Below, piece after piece: positions 1 through 9,032 of a stretch of DNA of 64,000 bases (its first letter is position 1; every line of letters starts with the position of its first letter). The notes beneath the pieces were generated by a model. The model had not been told where the DNA came from and made no database searches. It worked only from the letters and a program-made list of their open reading frames with translations. Source of the stretch: Treponema saccharophilum DSM 2985 (GTDB lineage: Bacteria > Spirochaetota > Spirochaetia > Treponematales > Treponemataceae). The position numbers and the translations under genes were made by a program. The stretch is taken from positions 1-64,000 of the forward strand of contig NZ_AGRW01000042.1 in the NCBI RefSeq assembly GCF_000255555.1, given 5' to 3'.

Positions 1-29
1 CCGACCGAGTAGGAACGGCGGGGTTTTTT

Positions 30-2246
30 TCACTTTTGATTCTGGATTCCGACTTCTTTTTCCACGCAGGCGAATGCGTCCATTCGCGCCTGTATCATGA
101 TTTCCCTGTCGCGCGACGGGTCTGCAATCTTGAACGAAAGCTCGCCGCTTTGCGACGTTCCCGTAATTTCCCCAGGCCCGCGCAGCTTCAAATCTTCCTC
201 GGCGATTTTGAATCCGTCTGTCGTCTCGTAAAGCACTTTCATCCGCGCGATTCCGTTTTCCGTAATGTCCTTCCGGTAAATCAGGAAGCAGTACGATTGC
301 GCATCCCCGCGTCCGACGCGCCCGCGCAGCTGGTGAAGCCCCGCAAGCCCGAAGCAGTCCGCCTGCTCGATGACGATGCACGTCGCGTTCGGGACGTCGA
401 CGCCGACTTCGACGACCGTCGTCGCCACGAGAACCTGTATATCGTTTTTCCTGAAATCGTCGAGAATCCGCGCGGTCTCGTCCTCGTCGACTTTTCCGTG
501 CACAAGCCCGACCTTGAATTCCGGGTAGATTTGCGTCCGCAAAAATTCGTACATCTCCTCGGCGCTTTTCATTCCCTTTTTGTCGTCTTCTGAAAATTCC
601 CCGCTTTCGATTGCCGGATAGACGAAATACGCCTGATGGCCCGCGCGAAGCTCGCCGCGGACTGCCTCGTATGCGTTCCGCTCGTTTCCCTCACGCGTGA
701 GGAACGTGCGGATTGGTTTCCTTCCGTTGGGCATCGTTTTTATCGTCAGCACGTCGAGGTCGCCGAAAACGGTCAGCGCGAGCGTTTGCGGAATCGGGGT
801 CGCGCTCATCATAAGAAGGTTCGGTTCCCTGAGCGTCGCGTCCGCGCTGTCGCGTCCTTTTTGCAGAATTGCCGCCCTCTGCACGACGCCGAAGCGGTGC
901 TGCTCGTCGATTATCACAAGGGCGAGGTCCTTGTAGACGACGCTTTTGGAGAAGAGCGCGTGCGTTCCGATAACGATGTCGATGTCGCCCTGCGCGAGCG
1001 ATGACAGAAGCGGCTTCCGTCCCTTCGCGTTGATGTTCCCCGTGAGGAACGCGACTTTCACGTTGAGCGAGCCGAGCGTCTTCGCGGCGTTTTCCGCGTG
1101 CTGCCGCGCAAGAAGCTCTGTCGGTGCCATGAGCGCGCATTGACCGCCGTAATCGATTACCCTGAGCGCGGCGAAGAACGACACGAGCGTCTTTCCGCTT
1201 CCGACGTCGCCCTGAAGGAGCGCGCGCATGGAGAACGGACGCCCGCCGCTTTTTCCTGCCGCGGAATAGTTCCTGTCGATGTCGATGTTCATCTGCGTTA
1301 TCACCGATTTCTGGTCGTCGGTCGGGGAGAAGGGAAGCCGTCCCAAAAGCTCAAGCTGCCGCGGCGAGAGCGTCTTTTGGAATTCCTCGTCGCTGTATTT
1401 TTTCTGCTCGTCAATCTCCGTCAGCCCCGTCTCCTCGTTCACTTTGGGGATTTTCCCTTTGTGCATCAGCGCAAGGTGCGCGATTTCCTTCTGGAAAAGA
1501 AAAAGTTCCTCGTATATGAGCGTCCGCCTTGCGTCCATCGCATCCTGAAGCGTTTCCGGCAGATGGATTTTTTTCAGCGCGTCCTGCTTCGTCATGAGCG
1601 AGCGCTTCTGCGCGATTTCCGGCGGAACCTCGTCGTCGATTCCGATTGCGTATTGGGCGATTGCGCGCTCGATGAACGCGCTTATCTGCCTGCTCGAAAG
1701 CCCCTCCGTCTGTCGGTAAATCGGGATGACGCGGCTGTTCGGAATCGGATGCGTGACGAAATCGGCGAGCCGCCCGCCCTCGCTTATTTTGACCGCCTCG
1801 AACTGCGAGCTTTGCAGCGAATTGTATTTTATGGAGAAAATGCCGTCGAGCGCGATAATCATCCCGTCCCTGAGCGATTTTTCGAGCCACGGCCTGTTGA
1901 ACGCGACAAGCTCGGCCTGGGCGCTTCCGTCCGTCACGGTGAGCTTGAGCGTTTTCATCGTGCCGTAGCCGAACCAGCTGTGCTCCGTAATCTGCGCGAT
2001 TGTGTGCGCTTTTGCCTGCGAGCCTGATTTTGCCGCGGAAAGGCATTCGAAAAGCGAGACCTTCCTCGTCCTGTCGTCGTAATCCCTCGGATAGAAATGG
2101 AGGATGTCCGCGATTGTGAAAATGTTGAGCCGCTTGAGCAGTTCCTCCGTGGAACGCCCGACTTTCGGAATCGTTGTGACCGAATTCAGTATTTCAGAAG
2201 ATTTCATGCCGTTTTTTAATGAAGCCCGTGCGGAAATCCCCGTCAT
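30..2246 (-). CDS. recG: ATP-dependent DNA helicase RecG
   Basis: Branch-migration helicase that remodels stalled forks and Holliday junctions. The 738-residue product has the N-terminal wedge/OB region followed by the superfamily 2 motor: Walker A GDVGSGKT at about residues 346-353, the DEQH box at 447-450, motif III MSATPIPQT, and the late motifs VVEVGVDVP and QLRGRVGRG near 650, which are typical of RecG/Mfd. Length is slightly above the usual 680-700. The start is uncertain: the first ATG has only a weak GGA upstream, and an internal ATG (MKSSEILNS, base 2207) matches where RecG proteins usually begin. It is the last gene of a minus-strand run dnaE-yggT-recG. Confidence 0.96.
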   Translation of the reverse strand: MTGISARASLKNGMKSSEILNSVTTIPKVGRSTEELLKRLNIFTIADILHFYPRDYDDRTRKVSLFECLSAAKSGSQAKAHTIAQITEHSWFGYGTMKTLKLTVTDGSAQAELVAFNRPWLEKSLRDGMIIALDGIFSIKYNSLQSSQFEAVKISEGGRLADFVTHPIPNSRVIPIYRQTEGLSSRQISAFIERAIAQYAIGIDDEVPPEIAQKRSLMTKQDALKKIHLPETLQDAMDARRTLIYEELFLFQKEIAHLALMHKGKIPKVNEETGLTEIDEQKKYSDEEFQKTLSPRQLELLGRLPFSPTDDQKSVITQMNIDIDRNYSAAGKSGGRPFSMRALLQGDVGSGKTLVSFFAALRVIDYGGQCALMAPTELLARQHAENAAKTLGSLNVKVAFLTGNINAKGRKPLLSSLAQGDIDIVIGTHALFSKSVVYKDLALVIIDEQHRFGVVQRAAILQKGRDSADATLREPNLLMMSATPIPQTLALTVFGDLDVLTIKTMPNGRKPIRTFLTREGNERNAYEAVRGELRAGHQAYFVYPAIESGEFSEDDKKGMKSAEEMYEFLRTQIYPEFKVGLVHGKVDEDETARILDDFRKNDIQVLVATTVVEVGVDVPNATCIVIEQADCFGLAGLHQLRGRVGRGDAQSYCFLIYRKDITENGIARMKVLYETTDGFKIAEEDLKLRGPGEITGTSQSGELSFKIADPSRDREIMIQARMDAFACVEKEVGIQNQK

Positions 2247-2319
2247 TTTCCGGTGCGGGCGGGTTCTCGTGTTCCGTTCGGCGGAGGCCCGCGGGGAAAG
2301 GCGTCCGCCGGAAAATCCG

Positions 2320-2901
2320 TCAGCGCGCCAGCAGCATAAACAGCCGCTCCGTCCCCGTTCTCAGCACGATATAGGAGACCGCCAGCGCCATGAGCGATAT
2401 GACGAGCGCGCCCCTGAACGAAATCGAGCGCCCCTTGTAGAACGGCGCCGCGATTCTGAACAGCATCGGCGAGATTGAGCGGTCGAGCGTGTCCCAAATC
2501 GTTCCGTATGTCGATTTCGTCATGAAAAGGACGATGAGCCGTATCGCGATGACGACAATCAGAAGAATGAGAATCGACGAGATGATGTTCCAGACGAGCG
2601 AGAGCGCGAGGATTGCGATTGTCTTCGGCGTTATCGCGTTTGCCTGCGACAGCGAGCCGAGAACGTATGAGATTCCCCACAGCACGCACAGCGCCACCGC
2701 CGCCGAAAAGTCGAACCCCGCGAACCTGAGCGGCAGATGCCGGAACAGGTCGAGAAACGGGTCGCATATCCGCGAGAGCGTCCGCCCGAATTTGCTGTAA
2801 TTTGCCTGCGGAATCCACGTCATGAATATCCGCACGAAACATACGAACGCGTAAACAGAAACTACCGTCGATGCGTAGCGAAAAAGTGCGCTGAAAGCCA
2901 T
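2320..2901 (-). CDS. YggT family membrane protein
   Basis: A 193-residue integral membrane protein with the YggT pattern: an N-terminal hydrophobic segment ending in MTWIPQA, a DPFLDLFR motif after it, then further transmembrane stretches around residues 60-80, 95-125 and 165-185. YggT proteins are poorly characterised; links to osmotic stress and division have been proposed in other bacteria. The start is fixed by a strong GGAGGAG at 2911-2916. It lies between dnaE and recG on the same strand and is probably co-transcribed with them. Confidence 0.85.
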   Translation of the reverse strand: MAFSALFRYASTVVSVYAFVCFVRIFMTWIPQANYSKFGRTLSRICDPFLDLFRHLPLRFAGFDFSAAVALCVLWGISYVLGSLSQANAITPKTIAILALSLVWNIISSILILLIVVIAIRLIVLFMTKSTYGTIWDTLDRSISPMLFRIAAPFYKGRSISFRGALVISLMALAVSYIVLRTGTERLFMLLAR

Positions 2902-3035
2902 TTTTTGTTCTCCTCCGGGACATATATATCGTCCCGTATTTCATTTTTTTTCAAATTTTCCGGAATTTCCGCTTCCGGAACACAAAAAGTAAAAAGCCGG
3001 ACGCGCTGCCGGTTACGGTAAGACCTTTTTCGTCC

Positions 3036-6000
3036 TCATACCGTCCAGACGTTCTTGACGAGCGGATTGTCGCGCAGTCGTTCGAGGTATTCTTTTCCCG
3101 CCTGCGCAGTGATTTTTTCCGACGCCTTTATCATGTACGATTTTCCCTCCGAATTGACGTGTATGAAAAGCGAGCAGGGACCGGAACTGCCGAAGAAGAA
3201 TTCCTTGAGGTCGAACAGCATTTTGTCGTTCGCGACATTGTCGGCAACCTGTATGTGGACCTCCGTCACGGCCCTTTCCTCTATCTTTTCGGGCAAGTCG
3301 ATTTTGTCCACGATGAACGACGGCTTGTCGCGCTTCTCGTCCGTGCTGACTTTGCCGATGAACGCGTAGACCTTCTCGTTCACAAGTTTGTCCTTCACCT
3401 CGTTCCACGTGCTTTCGAAGAACGTGAGGTCGAATTCGCCGTTGAAATCCTTCGCCTTCGCGAAAGCCATGTTCTTTCCCGTCTTCGTCGTATACGGGTG
3501 CAGGTCGGAAAGCATTCCCACCGCGGTGAACGTCTTCCCCACGAACCTGTTCTGCCACGATGACTGGCCGGAACTCTCGAACGCCTTCCGCGATGCCTTC
3601 TCCGACTGCGTGACCTGCGCGATGTTCGCCGAGCTTAAATTCGCCTTGTCGAATGCGCTGCGGTACTCGTCGAGCGGATGGCCGGAAATGAAGACGCCGA
3701 TGATTTCCTTCTCCATGTTCAGTTTCTCCAGGTTCGAGATGTCGGGAAGCTCCCTGTACTTGAAATCCGAGTACACTTTCTCGTCCGTGCCGCTGAACAA
3801 GTCGAGCTGCCCGTTGTCCGAGCCCGTCGTGACGTCCTCCGCATACGTGAACGCGGCGTCGAGGTTTTCGAGAAGGGTGGGGCGGTTCTTGTCGAGGCCG
3901 TCGCAGCCGCCGCACCTGATGAGAACTTCGATTGCCTTCCTCGTAATCGGAAGCTTGCCCGTTGCGTCCTTCCTCGACACGATTCTCTTGAGGAAATCGA
4001 TGAAGTCGGTGAATTTTCCGTTCTCGTTGCGCTCGTCCACAATCGTGCGCGCCGCCGCCTCGCCCATTCCCTTGATGCCGAGAAGCCCGTAGACAATCTC
4101 GCCGTTCACGACGTCGAAATACACGTCCGATTTGTTCACGTCAGGCGCGAGGACTTTTATCCCCATGCGGCGCGACTCCGCAATGTAGAACGGAAGACCG
4201 TCCGTCGTCGAGATTTCGTTTCGGAGGTTTGCCGCCATGAATTCGGCGGGGTAGTTCGCCTTGAGCCAGCCCGTCCTGTACGCGAGCACGGAATACGCCG
4301 CCGCGTGCGATTTGTTGAAGCCGTATCCCGCGAACGGAATCATAATCTCGAAAATATCCTCGGCGTGCTCCTTCGTGAAGCCCTGCTTTATTGCGCCCTC
4401 GACGAATTCGACTTTTTTTCCCATGAGGACTTCCGGCTTTTTCTTTCCCATCGCGCGCCTGAGCATGTCCGCGCCGCCGAGGCTGAATCCCGCAATCCGC
4501 TGCGAGACCTGCATGACCTGTTCCTGATAGACCATGACGCCGTACGTTTCCTTGAGAATCGGCTCAAGGCACGGGTCGGGATAATGCACCGTCTCGGGTT
4601 TCCATTTTCCGTCGATGTAGTTCGGGATGTAGTCCATCGGGCCGGGGCGGTAGAGCGCGTTGAGGGCGACCAAATCCTCGAGTTTTTCCGGCTGGAACTG
4701 CCTGAGGATTTTCTGCATTCCCGGCGACTCGAACTGGAAGACTGCGACGCTGTCGCCTCTCTTGAAAAGGTCGAACGTCTTTTTGTCCGTCTCGCTCACG
4801 TTCGCGCAGACAAAATCCGGCTCGCCTTCCTTCTTGTGCCTGTTGATGATTTCCTCGGCGTAGCGGATGAGCGAGAGCGTCTTCAGCCCGAGGTAGTCGA
4901 ATTTCACAAGCCCGCACGGCTCGATGATGTCCATCGTGTACTGGACGCCCACCTCGCCCGTCTTCGAGTCCTTGAATACCGGCGCCCAATCGGGGAGGGC
5001 TGTCAGCCCGATTACCATTCCCGACGCGTGGAGTCCCGTGTTCCGCTTGCAGTTCTCGAGCTTGAGCGCGATGTCGAACAGACGCTCGTATCTCGGGTCG
5101 TGCCGGTATTCGGCAAGCTGGCCGCCGTCGGGGAATTTCTCGTTCGGCGGGTCGAAGCAGTTCTTGAATTTCGCCTTGAGGTTCGTCGAAACCTTGCTTT
5201 TGAGCATGTTCACTTCGGGAATCGGGATGCCGAGAACGCGCCCGACGTCCGCGATGCAGTTCTTCGGCTTGAGCGTTCCGAACGTGACGATGTGCCCTAC
5301 CTGCGGTTCCCCGTACAGGTCGCGCGTGTGCTGGATTATGTCCTGCCGGTAATCGAAGTCCATGTCGACGTCGAAATCCGGCATCGAGACGCGCTCCGGA
5401 TTCAAAAATCGCTCGAAAATCAGCTTGTAGCGGAACGGGTCGATGTCCGTAATCGTCATGCAGTACGCGACGAGCGAGCCTGCGCCCGAACCGCGTCCCG
5501 GCCCAATCGGAATGTACGGCTTTGGGCGGTTGTTCACGTTGTCGTACGTCGATTTCGACCAGTTGATGAATTCCCAGACGATGAGGAAGTAGCCGGAGAA
5601 GCCCATCTGGAAGATTACGCCGAGCTCGTATTCCGCACGCTCGCGGATTTCCGGCGTGATTTCCTTGTAGCGCATCCGCAATCCTTTCTCCACGATGAAG
5701 CGCATGTAGTCGTCCTGGTTTTTCGTGTAGTCGTCGTGCTTCTGGAATTCCTTCGGAAGCTCGAACCGCGGGAGGCACGCTTTCAGTTCCGGCGTCGTGT
5801 ACTGATGGATTGTCAGGTTGCACATGTTCGCGATTTTTATCGTGTTCTCGTACGCTTCCGGCAACTCGGGGAAAAGCGCCCGCATCTCTTCCTCGGTCTT
5901 GAAGTAGAATTCATCCCTGCCTTCGACGCCCATTTTCTGATGCGGCTCGTCGAGGAGGCGTTTGAAGCCGATACATCTGAGCGCGTCCTGCGCAATCGCG

Positions 6001-6719
6001 TCGTCCTTCTCCACATAATGGATGTCGTTCGTGACGACGAGCGGGATGTCCAGCTCGTGCGCCATCTTGATGAGCTTCTCGTTCACGAATTTCTGCTCGG
6101 GAATGCCGTGGTCCTGAAGCTCGATGTAGTAATGGTCCGGCCCGAAAAGGTTCTTGTACTTGAGCGCGAGCTCCTTCGCCTCGTCGTCCTTTCCCGCAAG
6201 GAGCAGCTGCGGAAGCTCTCCCGCGATGCACGCCGAGCAGCAGATGAGCCCCTCATGGTATTTTTCGAGAAGCTCGAAGTCGATTCTCGGCTTTCCGTAA
6301 TAAAGCCCCTCCGTGAACGCGATTGACGAAAGCCACGACATGTTCTTGTAGCCCGTCTGGTTCTCGCACAGGAGGATGAGGTGGAAGTAATGCGCGTGCC
6401 TTCCGCCTTCCTCGCCCGATTTTGAGTATGGAACGTCGTTCTTTTCGGTGTGGCTTCCGTACGCGACGTAGAATTCCTCGCCGACAATCGGGTTGATTCC
6501 GTTCACGTGGCACAGCTTCTCGAAATTCAGCGCGCCGAACATGTTCCCGTGGTCCGTGAGCGCGAGCGCGGGCATGTTCAGTTTCTTCGCCTTCGCCACA
6601 AGGTCGTCGATTTTCGCGCACGAGTCGAGCAGCGAGTAGTCCGAATGCACGTGCAGGTGGACGAAGTTCGCGACGGGCGTCCCTTCCGGCGCATCCTCGA
6701 ATTTATGATAATCAGCCAT
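3036..6719 (-). CDS. dnaE: DNA polymerase III alpha subunit DnaE
   Basis: Replicative polymerase catalytic subunit, 1227 residues (E. coli DnaE is 1160). Visible in order: a PHP domain starting with HVHSDYSLLDS near residue 23 and ALTDHGN soon after; the GPGRGSGAGSLVAYC stretch; the palm catalytic motif PDFDVDMDF near residue 450; VYQEQVMQ and the fingers motif RRAMGKKK; a helix-hairpin-helix region; and a C-terminal OB domain. It is DnaE1-type, not PolC. A GGAAAC ribosome site lies just upstream of the ATG. The long plus-strand frame opposite it is a composition artefact. Confidence 0.98.
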   Translation of the reverse strand: MADYHKFEDAPEGTPVANFVHLHVHSDYSLLDSCAKIDDLVAKAKKLNMPALALTDHGNMFGALNFEKLCHVNGINPIVGEEFYVAYGSHTEKNDVPYSKSGEEGGRHAHYFHLILLCENQTGYKNMSWLSSIAFTEGLYYGKPRIDFELLEKYHEGLICCSACIAGELPQLLLAGKDDEAKELALKYKNLFGPDHYYIELQDHGIPEQKFVNEKLIKMAHELDIPLVVTNDIHYVEKDDAIAQDALRCIGFKRLLDEPHQKMGVEGRDEFYFKTEEEMRALFPELPEAYENTIKIANMCNLTIHQYTTPELKACLPRFELPKEFQKHDDYTKNQDDYMRFIVEKGLRMRYKEITPEIRERAEYELGVIFQMGFSGYFLIVWEFINWSKSTYDNVNNRPKPYIPIGPGRGSGAGSLVAYCMTITDIDPFRYKLIFERFLNPERVSMPDFDVDMDFDYRQDIIQHTRDLYGEPQVGHIVTFGTLKPKNCIADVGRVLGIPIPEVNMLKSKVSTNLKAKFKNCFDPPNEKFPDGGQLAEYRHDPRYERLFDIALKLENCKRNTGLHASGMVIGLTALPDWAPVFKDSKTGEVGVQYTMDIIEPCGLVKFDYLGLKTLSLIRYAEEIINRHKKEGEPDFVCANVSETDKKTFDLFKRGDSVAVFQFESPGMQKILRQFQPEKLEDLVALNALYRPGPMDYIPNYIDGKWKPETVHYPDPCLEPILKETYGVMVYQEQVMQVSQRIAGFSLGGADMLRRAMGKKKPEVLMGKKVEFVEGAIKQGFTKEHAEDIFEIMIPFAGYGFNKSHAAAYSVLAYRTGWLKANYPAEFMAANLRNEISTTDGLPFYIAESRRMGIKVLAPDVNKSDVYFDVVNGEIVYGLLGIKGMGEAAARTIVDERNENGKFTDFIDFLKRIVSRKDATGKLPITRKAIEVLIRCGGCDGLDKNRPTLLENLDAAFTYAEDVTTGSDNGQLDLFSGTDEKVYSDFKYRELPDISNLEKLNMEKEIIGVFISGHPLDEYRSAFDKANLSSANIAQVTQSEKASRKAFESSGQSSWQNRFVGKTFTAVGMLSDLHPYTTKTGKNMAFAKAKDFNGEFDLTFFESTWNEVKDKLVNEKVYAFIGKVSTDEKRDKPSFIVDKIDLPEKIEERAVTEVHIQVADNVANDKMLFDLKEFFFGSSGPCSLFIHVNSEGKSYMIKASEKITAQAGKEYLERLRDNPLVKNVWTV

Positions 6720-6847
6720 AATGTTTCCTTTCGTCGTTTTGTTTGATGTTTCCTGATGATTCTAGCAAAAAACGACATCGTTTTGCACAATTTTTTGCGC
6801 CGTGACGCGGGAGGAAGAAAAGTTTGTGAGTTTTCAGTATGACATAT

Positions 6848-6882
6848 AAAAAGCCCGCGCTTCATAGAAGTGCGGGCTTTTT
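6848..6882 (-). terminator. Intrinsic terminator after the 6.9-kb lipoprotein gene
   Basis: Near-perfect inverted repeat AAAGCCCGC / GCGGGCTTT around a short loop, with a T-run on the minus strand (A-run on plus at 6848-6852). It separates the lipoprotein gene from dnaE. Confidence 0.85.
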
Positions 6883-6903
6883 CGTTTAGCGAAGTTGGAA
6901 GGA

Positions 6904-7788
6904 TTATTCCTCTACGACCTCGTCAGCAGCATAGTCTTTTGCAAGGTTCCAAGAGCCTGAAAGTGTTTTTTCGGGCTGGACATTAGCATAGACTGCCAAA
7001 GTGTGCTGTGTCGGCTCTGCTGTGTATCCTGTGATGTTTGTCGCGATTGTCTTCACGAAAACAGGATCACCGGGGGTGTCTCCTGTCGGATCAGCGGCGT
7101 AAACTTCAACAACGTAAGAACCTGCTGCGAGGTTGGCATGTGCAGCATAGTTTACACCGTATTTTGAGTTCTCAAAAACAGGATAGATATCGACCCAGAA
7201 GGTCAATGTCTTGTCGCTGGCTATGTCGATGTCGCTCAAATCTGCGACGTTCCATGCTTTGACAACTTCAAGCTCTTTCGGTTCCGTAGCTGTAATTCCT
7301 GCCTGATGTGTTGTGACAGTGGTCTTCGCGCCAAAGTTGTCTGCCTGAAGATCGCTGACGTTGAAGAACTTTGAGATATACATCTGCGGAGCGGTGGAGT
7401 TGTTCCTGAAGCCAACTACGAAGAAATTCTTGAGGTTTTCATCTGTGGCTACTGGGGTTATTGTTTCTGTGCCACTCGTGACAGGTGCGGCATCCTTTGA
7501 TTTGCAGAGATCCCAGATGAATCCCATTGCACCGTTGTGTGTCGTGGTTTCCTGATTATTGAGTGTGATTTTTACAAGCTCGCCTTCATGCTTGAAAGTT
7601 GTTGTCTTGTATGCACGATAGATATCTGTCTTTGAAGAATTCGCATAGTTGATTTCGTAATTGCTTCCTGAACCCGTAATTGCGTTCTCAGGATCGTCGT
7701 CATCCTCTGCACAAGACACAAACACGCCAGCTGTCGCAAGCAATGCCGCTGTAGACAGTGCTGCCAACACTTTCTTTGAAAGTTTCAT
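6904..7788 (-). CDS. Secreted lipoprotein, unknown function
   Basis: 294 residues. It begins MKLSKKVLAALST with a hydrophobic core and lipobox VFVSC at about residues 22-26, followed by an acidic tether rich in Asp/Glu, so it is an exported lipid-anchored protein. The rest alternates beta-like stretches and has no motif I recognise. The ATG at 7788 is preferred to one 42 bases upstream because GGGAG sits at 7795-7799 and the signal peptide then begins correctly. It is flanked by its own terminator and a divergent intergenic region, so it is probably monocistronic. Confidence 0.85.
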   Translation of the reverse strand: MKLSKKVLAALSTAALLATAGVFVSCAEDDDDPENAITGSGSNYEINYANSSKTDIYRAYKTTTFKHEGELVKITLNNQETTTHNGAMGFIWDLCKSKDAAPVTSGTETITPVATDENLKNFFVVGFRNNSTAPQMYISKFFNVSDLQADNFGAKTTVTTHQAGITATEPKELEVVKAWNVADLSDIDIASDKTLTFWVDIYPVFENSKYGVNYAAHANLAAGSYVVEVYAADPTGDTPGDPVFVKTIATNITGYTAEPTQHTLAVYANVQPEKTLSGSWNLAKDYAADEVVEE

Positions 7789-8060
7789 AATAATCTCCCT
7801 GAGCCTTCCGTATTTGCGCGGGGACGCCAAATCCGCTTTGCGTGCGCAAAAACCGCTGACCTTTGCGTTTCTTGCGCGTGGATTTCAGGTATTCCTTTGC
7901 TGAAAGACTCTGTGATAGAGGGTAACACAAAAAAAAAGGATTTGTAAAGTTTTATTCAGATTTTTTACAGAATGATGGAGCCCTCCCGTCCTTAGGTCCA
8001 AGCATTCTATGAATGGAGCTGTTCGATAACTTGGTTGCCGCTCAGGTCGACGGGTTCAAA

Positions 8061-8098
8061 ATAGCCTGTTCTGAAACTGAAGTTTTCCGAACAGGTTT
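8061..8098. repeat. Dispersed palindrome, copy 1
   Basis: CCTGTTC (8065-8071) and GAACAGG (8089-8095) form an inverted repeat around GAAACTGAAGTTTTCC. A near-identical element occurs at 26902-26940, including the AATAG on the left and GTTT on the right. Confidence 0.7.
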
Positions 8099-8166
8099 GC
8101 TATGGGCAAAAATGTGGTTGCCCGCGCCCGTCCTTCAAGGGGCTTTCGGCTTTTTCCGCTTTTTTC

Positions 8167-8172
8167 TATAAT
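8167..8172 (+). promoter_or_regulatory. -10 box abutting gatC start
   Basis: TATAAT ends 8 bases before the gatC ATG and no Shine-Dalgarno is present. Transcription would start about 2 bases before the ATG, implying a leaderless mRNA. The -35 match (8144-8149) is weak. Confidence 0.5.
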
Positions 8173-8180
8173 CTCGCATT

Positions 8181-8492
8181 ATGAATACTAAACGAACAGT
8201 TGATGAGACAACGCTTGAGAATTTGTTGTATCTCTCACGGCTTTCCCCGGAAAGCACTGATATGGCGACGCTTAAGAAGCAGGTGGATGAGATAGTCGGC
8301 TATTTCGACATCCTTTCAAAGTACGACGACAGCGAGAATCCCTACGATGCGTATCCGTCCACCGATGCAGAGAAATTGCGTGAGGATGAAATCGTTCCCG
8401 GCCTTGAGATGAAGGACGTCAAGAAGATTAACGAGGCGGAATTCATGGACGGCTATTTCCAGGTTCCGAAAGTCCTCGGCGAGGGCGCGTAA
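8181..8492 (+). CDS. gatC: Asp/Glu-tRNA amidotransferase subunit C
   Basis: 103-residue GatC, the small subunit that clamps GatA to GatB in the enzyme converting Glu-tRNA(Gln) (and often Asp-tRNA(Asn)) to the amidated form. It shows the family pattern: N-terminal TLENLLYLSRLSPE helix, a YFDILSKYD segment, and a C-terminal REDEIVPGLE-type motif. It starts the gatC-PH-gatA-gatB run. No ribosome site is visible; a TATAAT box lies 8 bases upstream. Confidence 0.93.
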   Translation: MNTKRTVDETTLENLLYLSRLSPESTDMATLKKQVDEIVGYFDILSKYDDSENPYDAYPSTDAEKLREDEIVPGLEMKDVKKINEAEFMDGYFQVPKVLGEGA

Positions 8493-8579
8493 AAATACTG
8501 CTCGGGAATTTTCCTGCGCCGCGTCCTGCCGCTTTTTGCGGATTTCGAAAATTGACGATTTGATAGGGGATTTTTTGCT

Positions 8580-8960
8580 ATGATAAACATTTCGAATGAT
8601 TCTGTGTTCAACCTCAAGCCGATTCCGCTTTCGGATGTCCGCGGGGAGCTTCCCGCGATGCTCATTCCGGGAGAGCAGATTGTCGCCGCGTTCAGGACGG
8701 TGCGCGACCAGCTTTTGTTCACGGACAAGCGCATAATCAGCGTGGACGTTCAGGGACTGACAGGAAAGCGCAAGTCGTACACGTCGCTTCCGTATTCGAA
8801 AGTGCAGTTCTACACCGTTCAGACGCCCGGGCTTCTTGAGCTTGTCGCCGATTCGGAGCTCGAGCTTATGTTTACGAACGGATTCACCGCGAAGTTCGAG
8901 ATAAAAGGGAATTTCGACATCCTCGGACTTTGCAAGGTTATTTCGCAGTTCGTCCTGTAA
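8580..8960 (+). CDS. Bacterial PH-domain protein
   Basis: 126 residues resembling the YvbH-like bacterial pleckstrin-homology family: GELPAMLIPGEQIVAAFR, LLFTDKRIISVD, YSKVQFYTVQTPG and the C-terminal helix GNFDILGLCKVIS. Members are small cytoplasmic beta-sandwich/helix proteins that form rings; their role is not established. A GGGGA ribosome site precedes the ATG. Its position between gatC and gatA is unusual, as those genes are normally adjacent. Confidence 0.8.
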   Translation: MINISNDSVFNLKPIPLSDVRGELPAMLIPGEQIVAAFRTVRDQLLFTDKRIISVDVQGLTGKRKSYTSLPYSKVQFYTVQTPGLLELVADSELELMFTNGFTAKFEIKGNFDILGLCKVISQFVL

Positions 8961-9032
8961 AGGGAATGTCCCGTTAGATTCCGCCTGCGTTCTGCGATGG
9001 CGGACATTTTTTTGAGAAGGAAGGAAAAATTT

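Larger units (their letters stand above)
7789..8180. other. Divergent intergenic region lipoprotein / gatC
   Basis: 392 bases without a credible gene. It holds the lipoprotein leader, a 9-nt A/T homopolymer near 7930, one copy of a dispersed palindrome (8061-8098) and a -10 box directly before gatC. Confidence 0.6.

Noticed and set aside
3678-6326. 882-codon plus-strand open frame opposite dnaE
   Set aside because: Arg/Val/Glu-rich composition from the GC-rich third positions of dnaE; no start signal and no family. Shadow frame.
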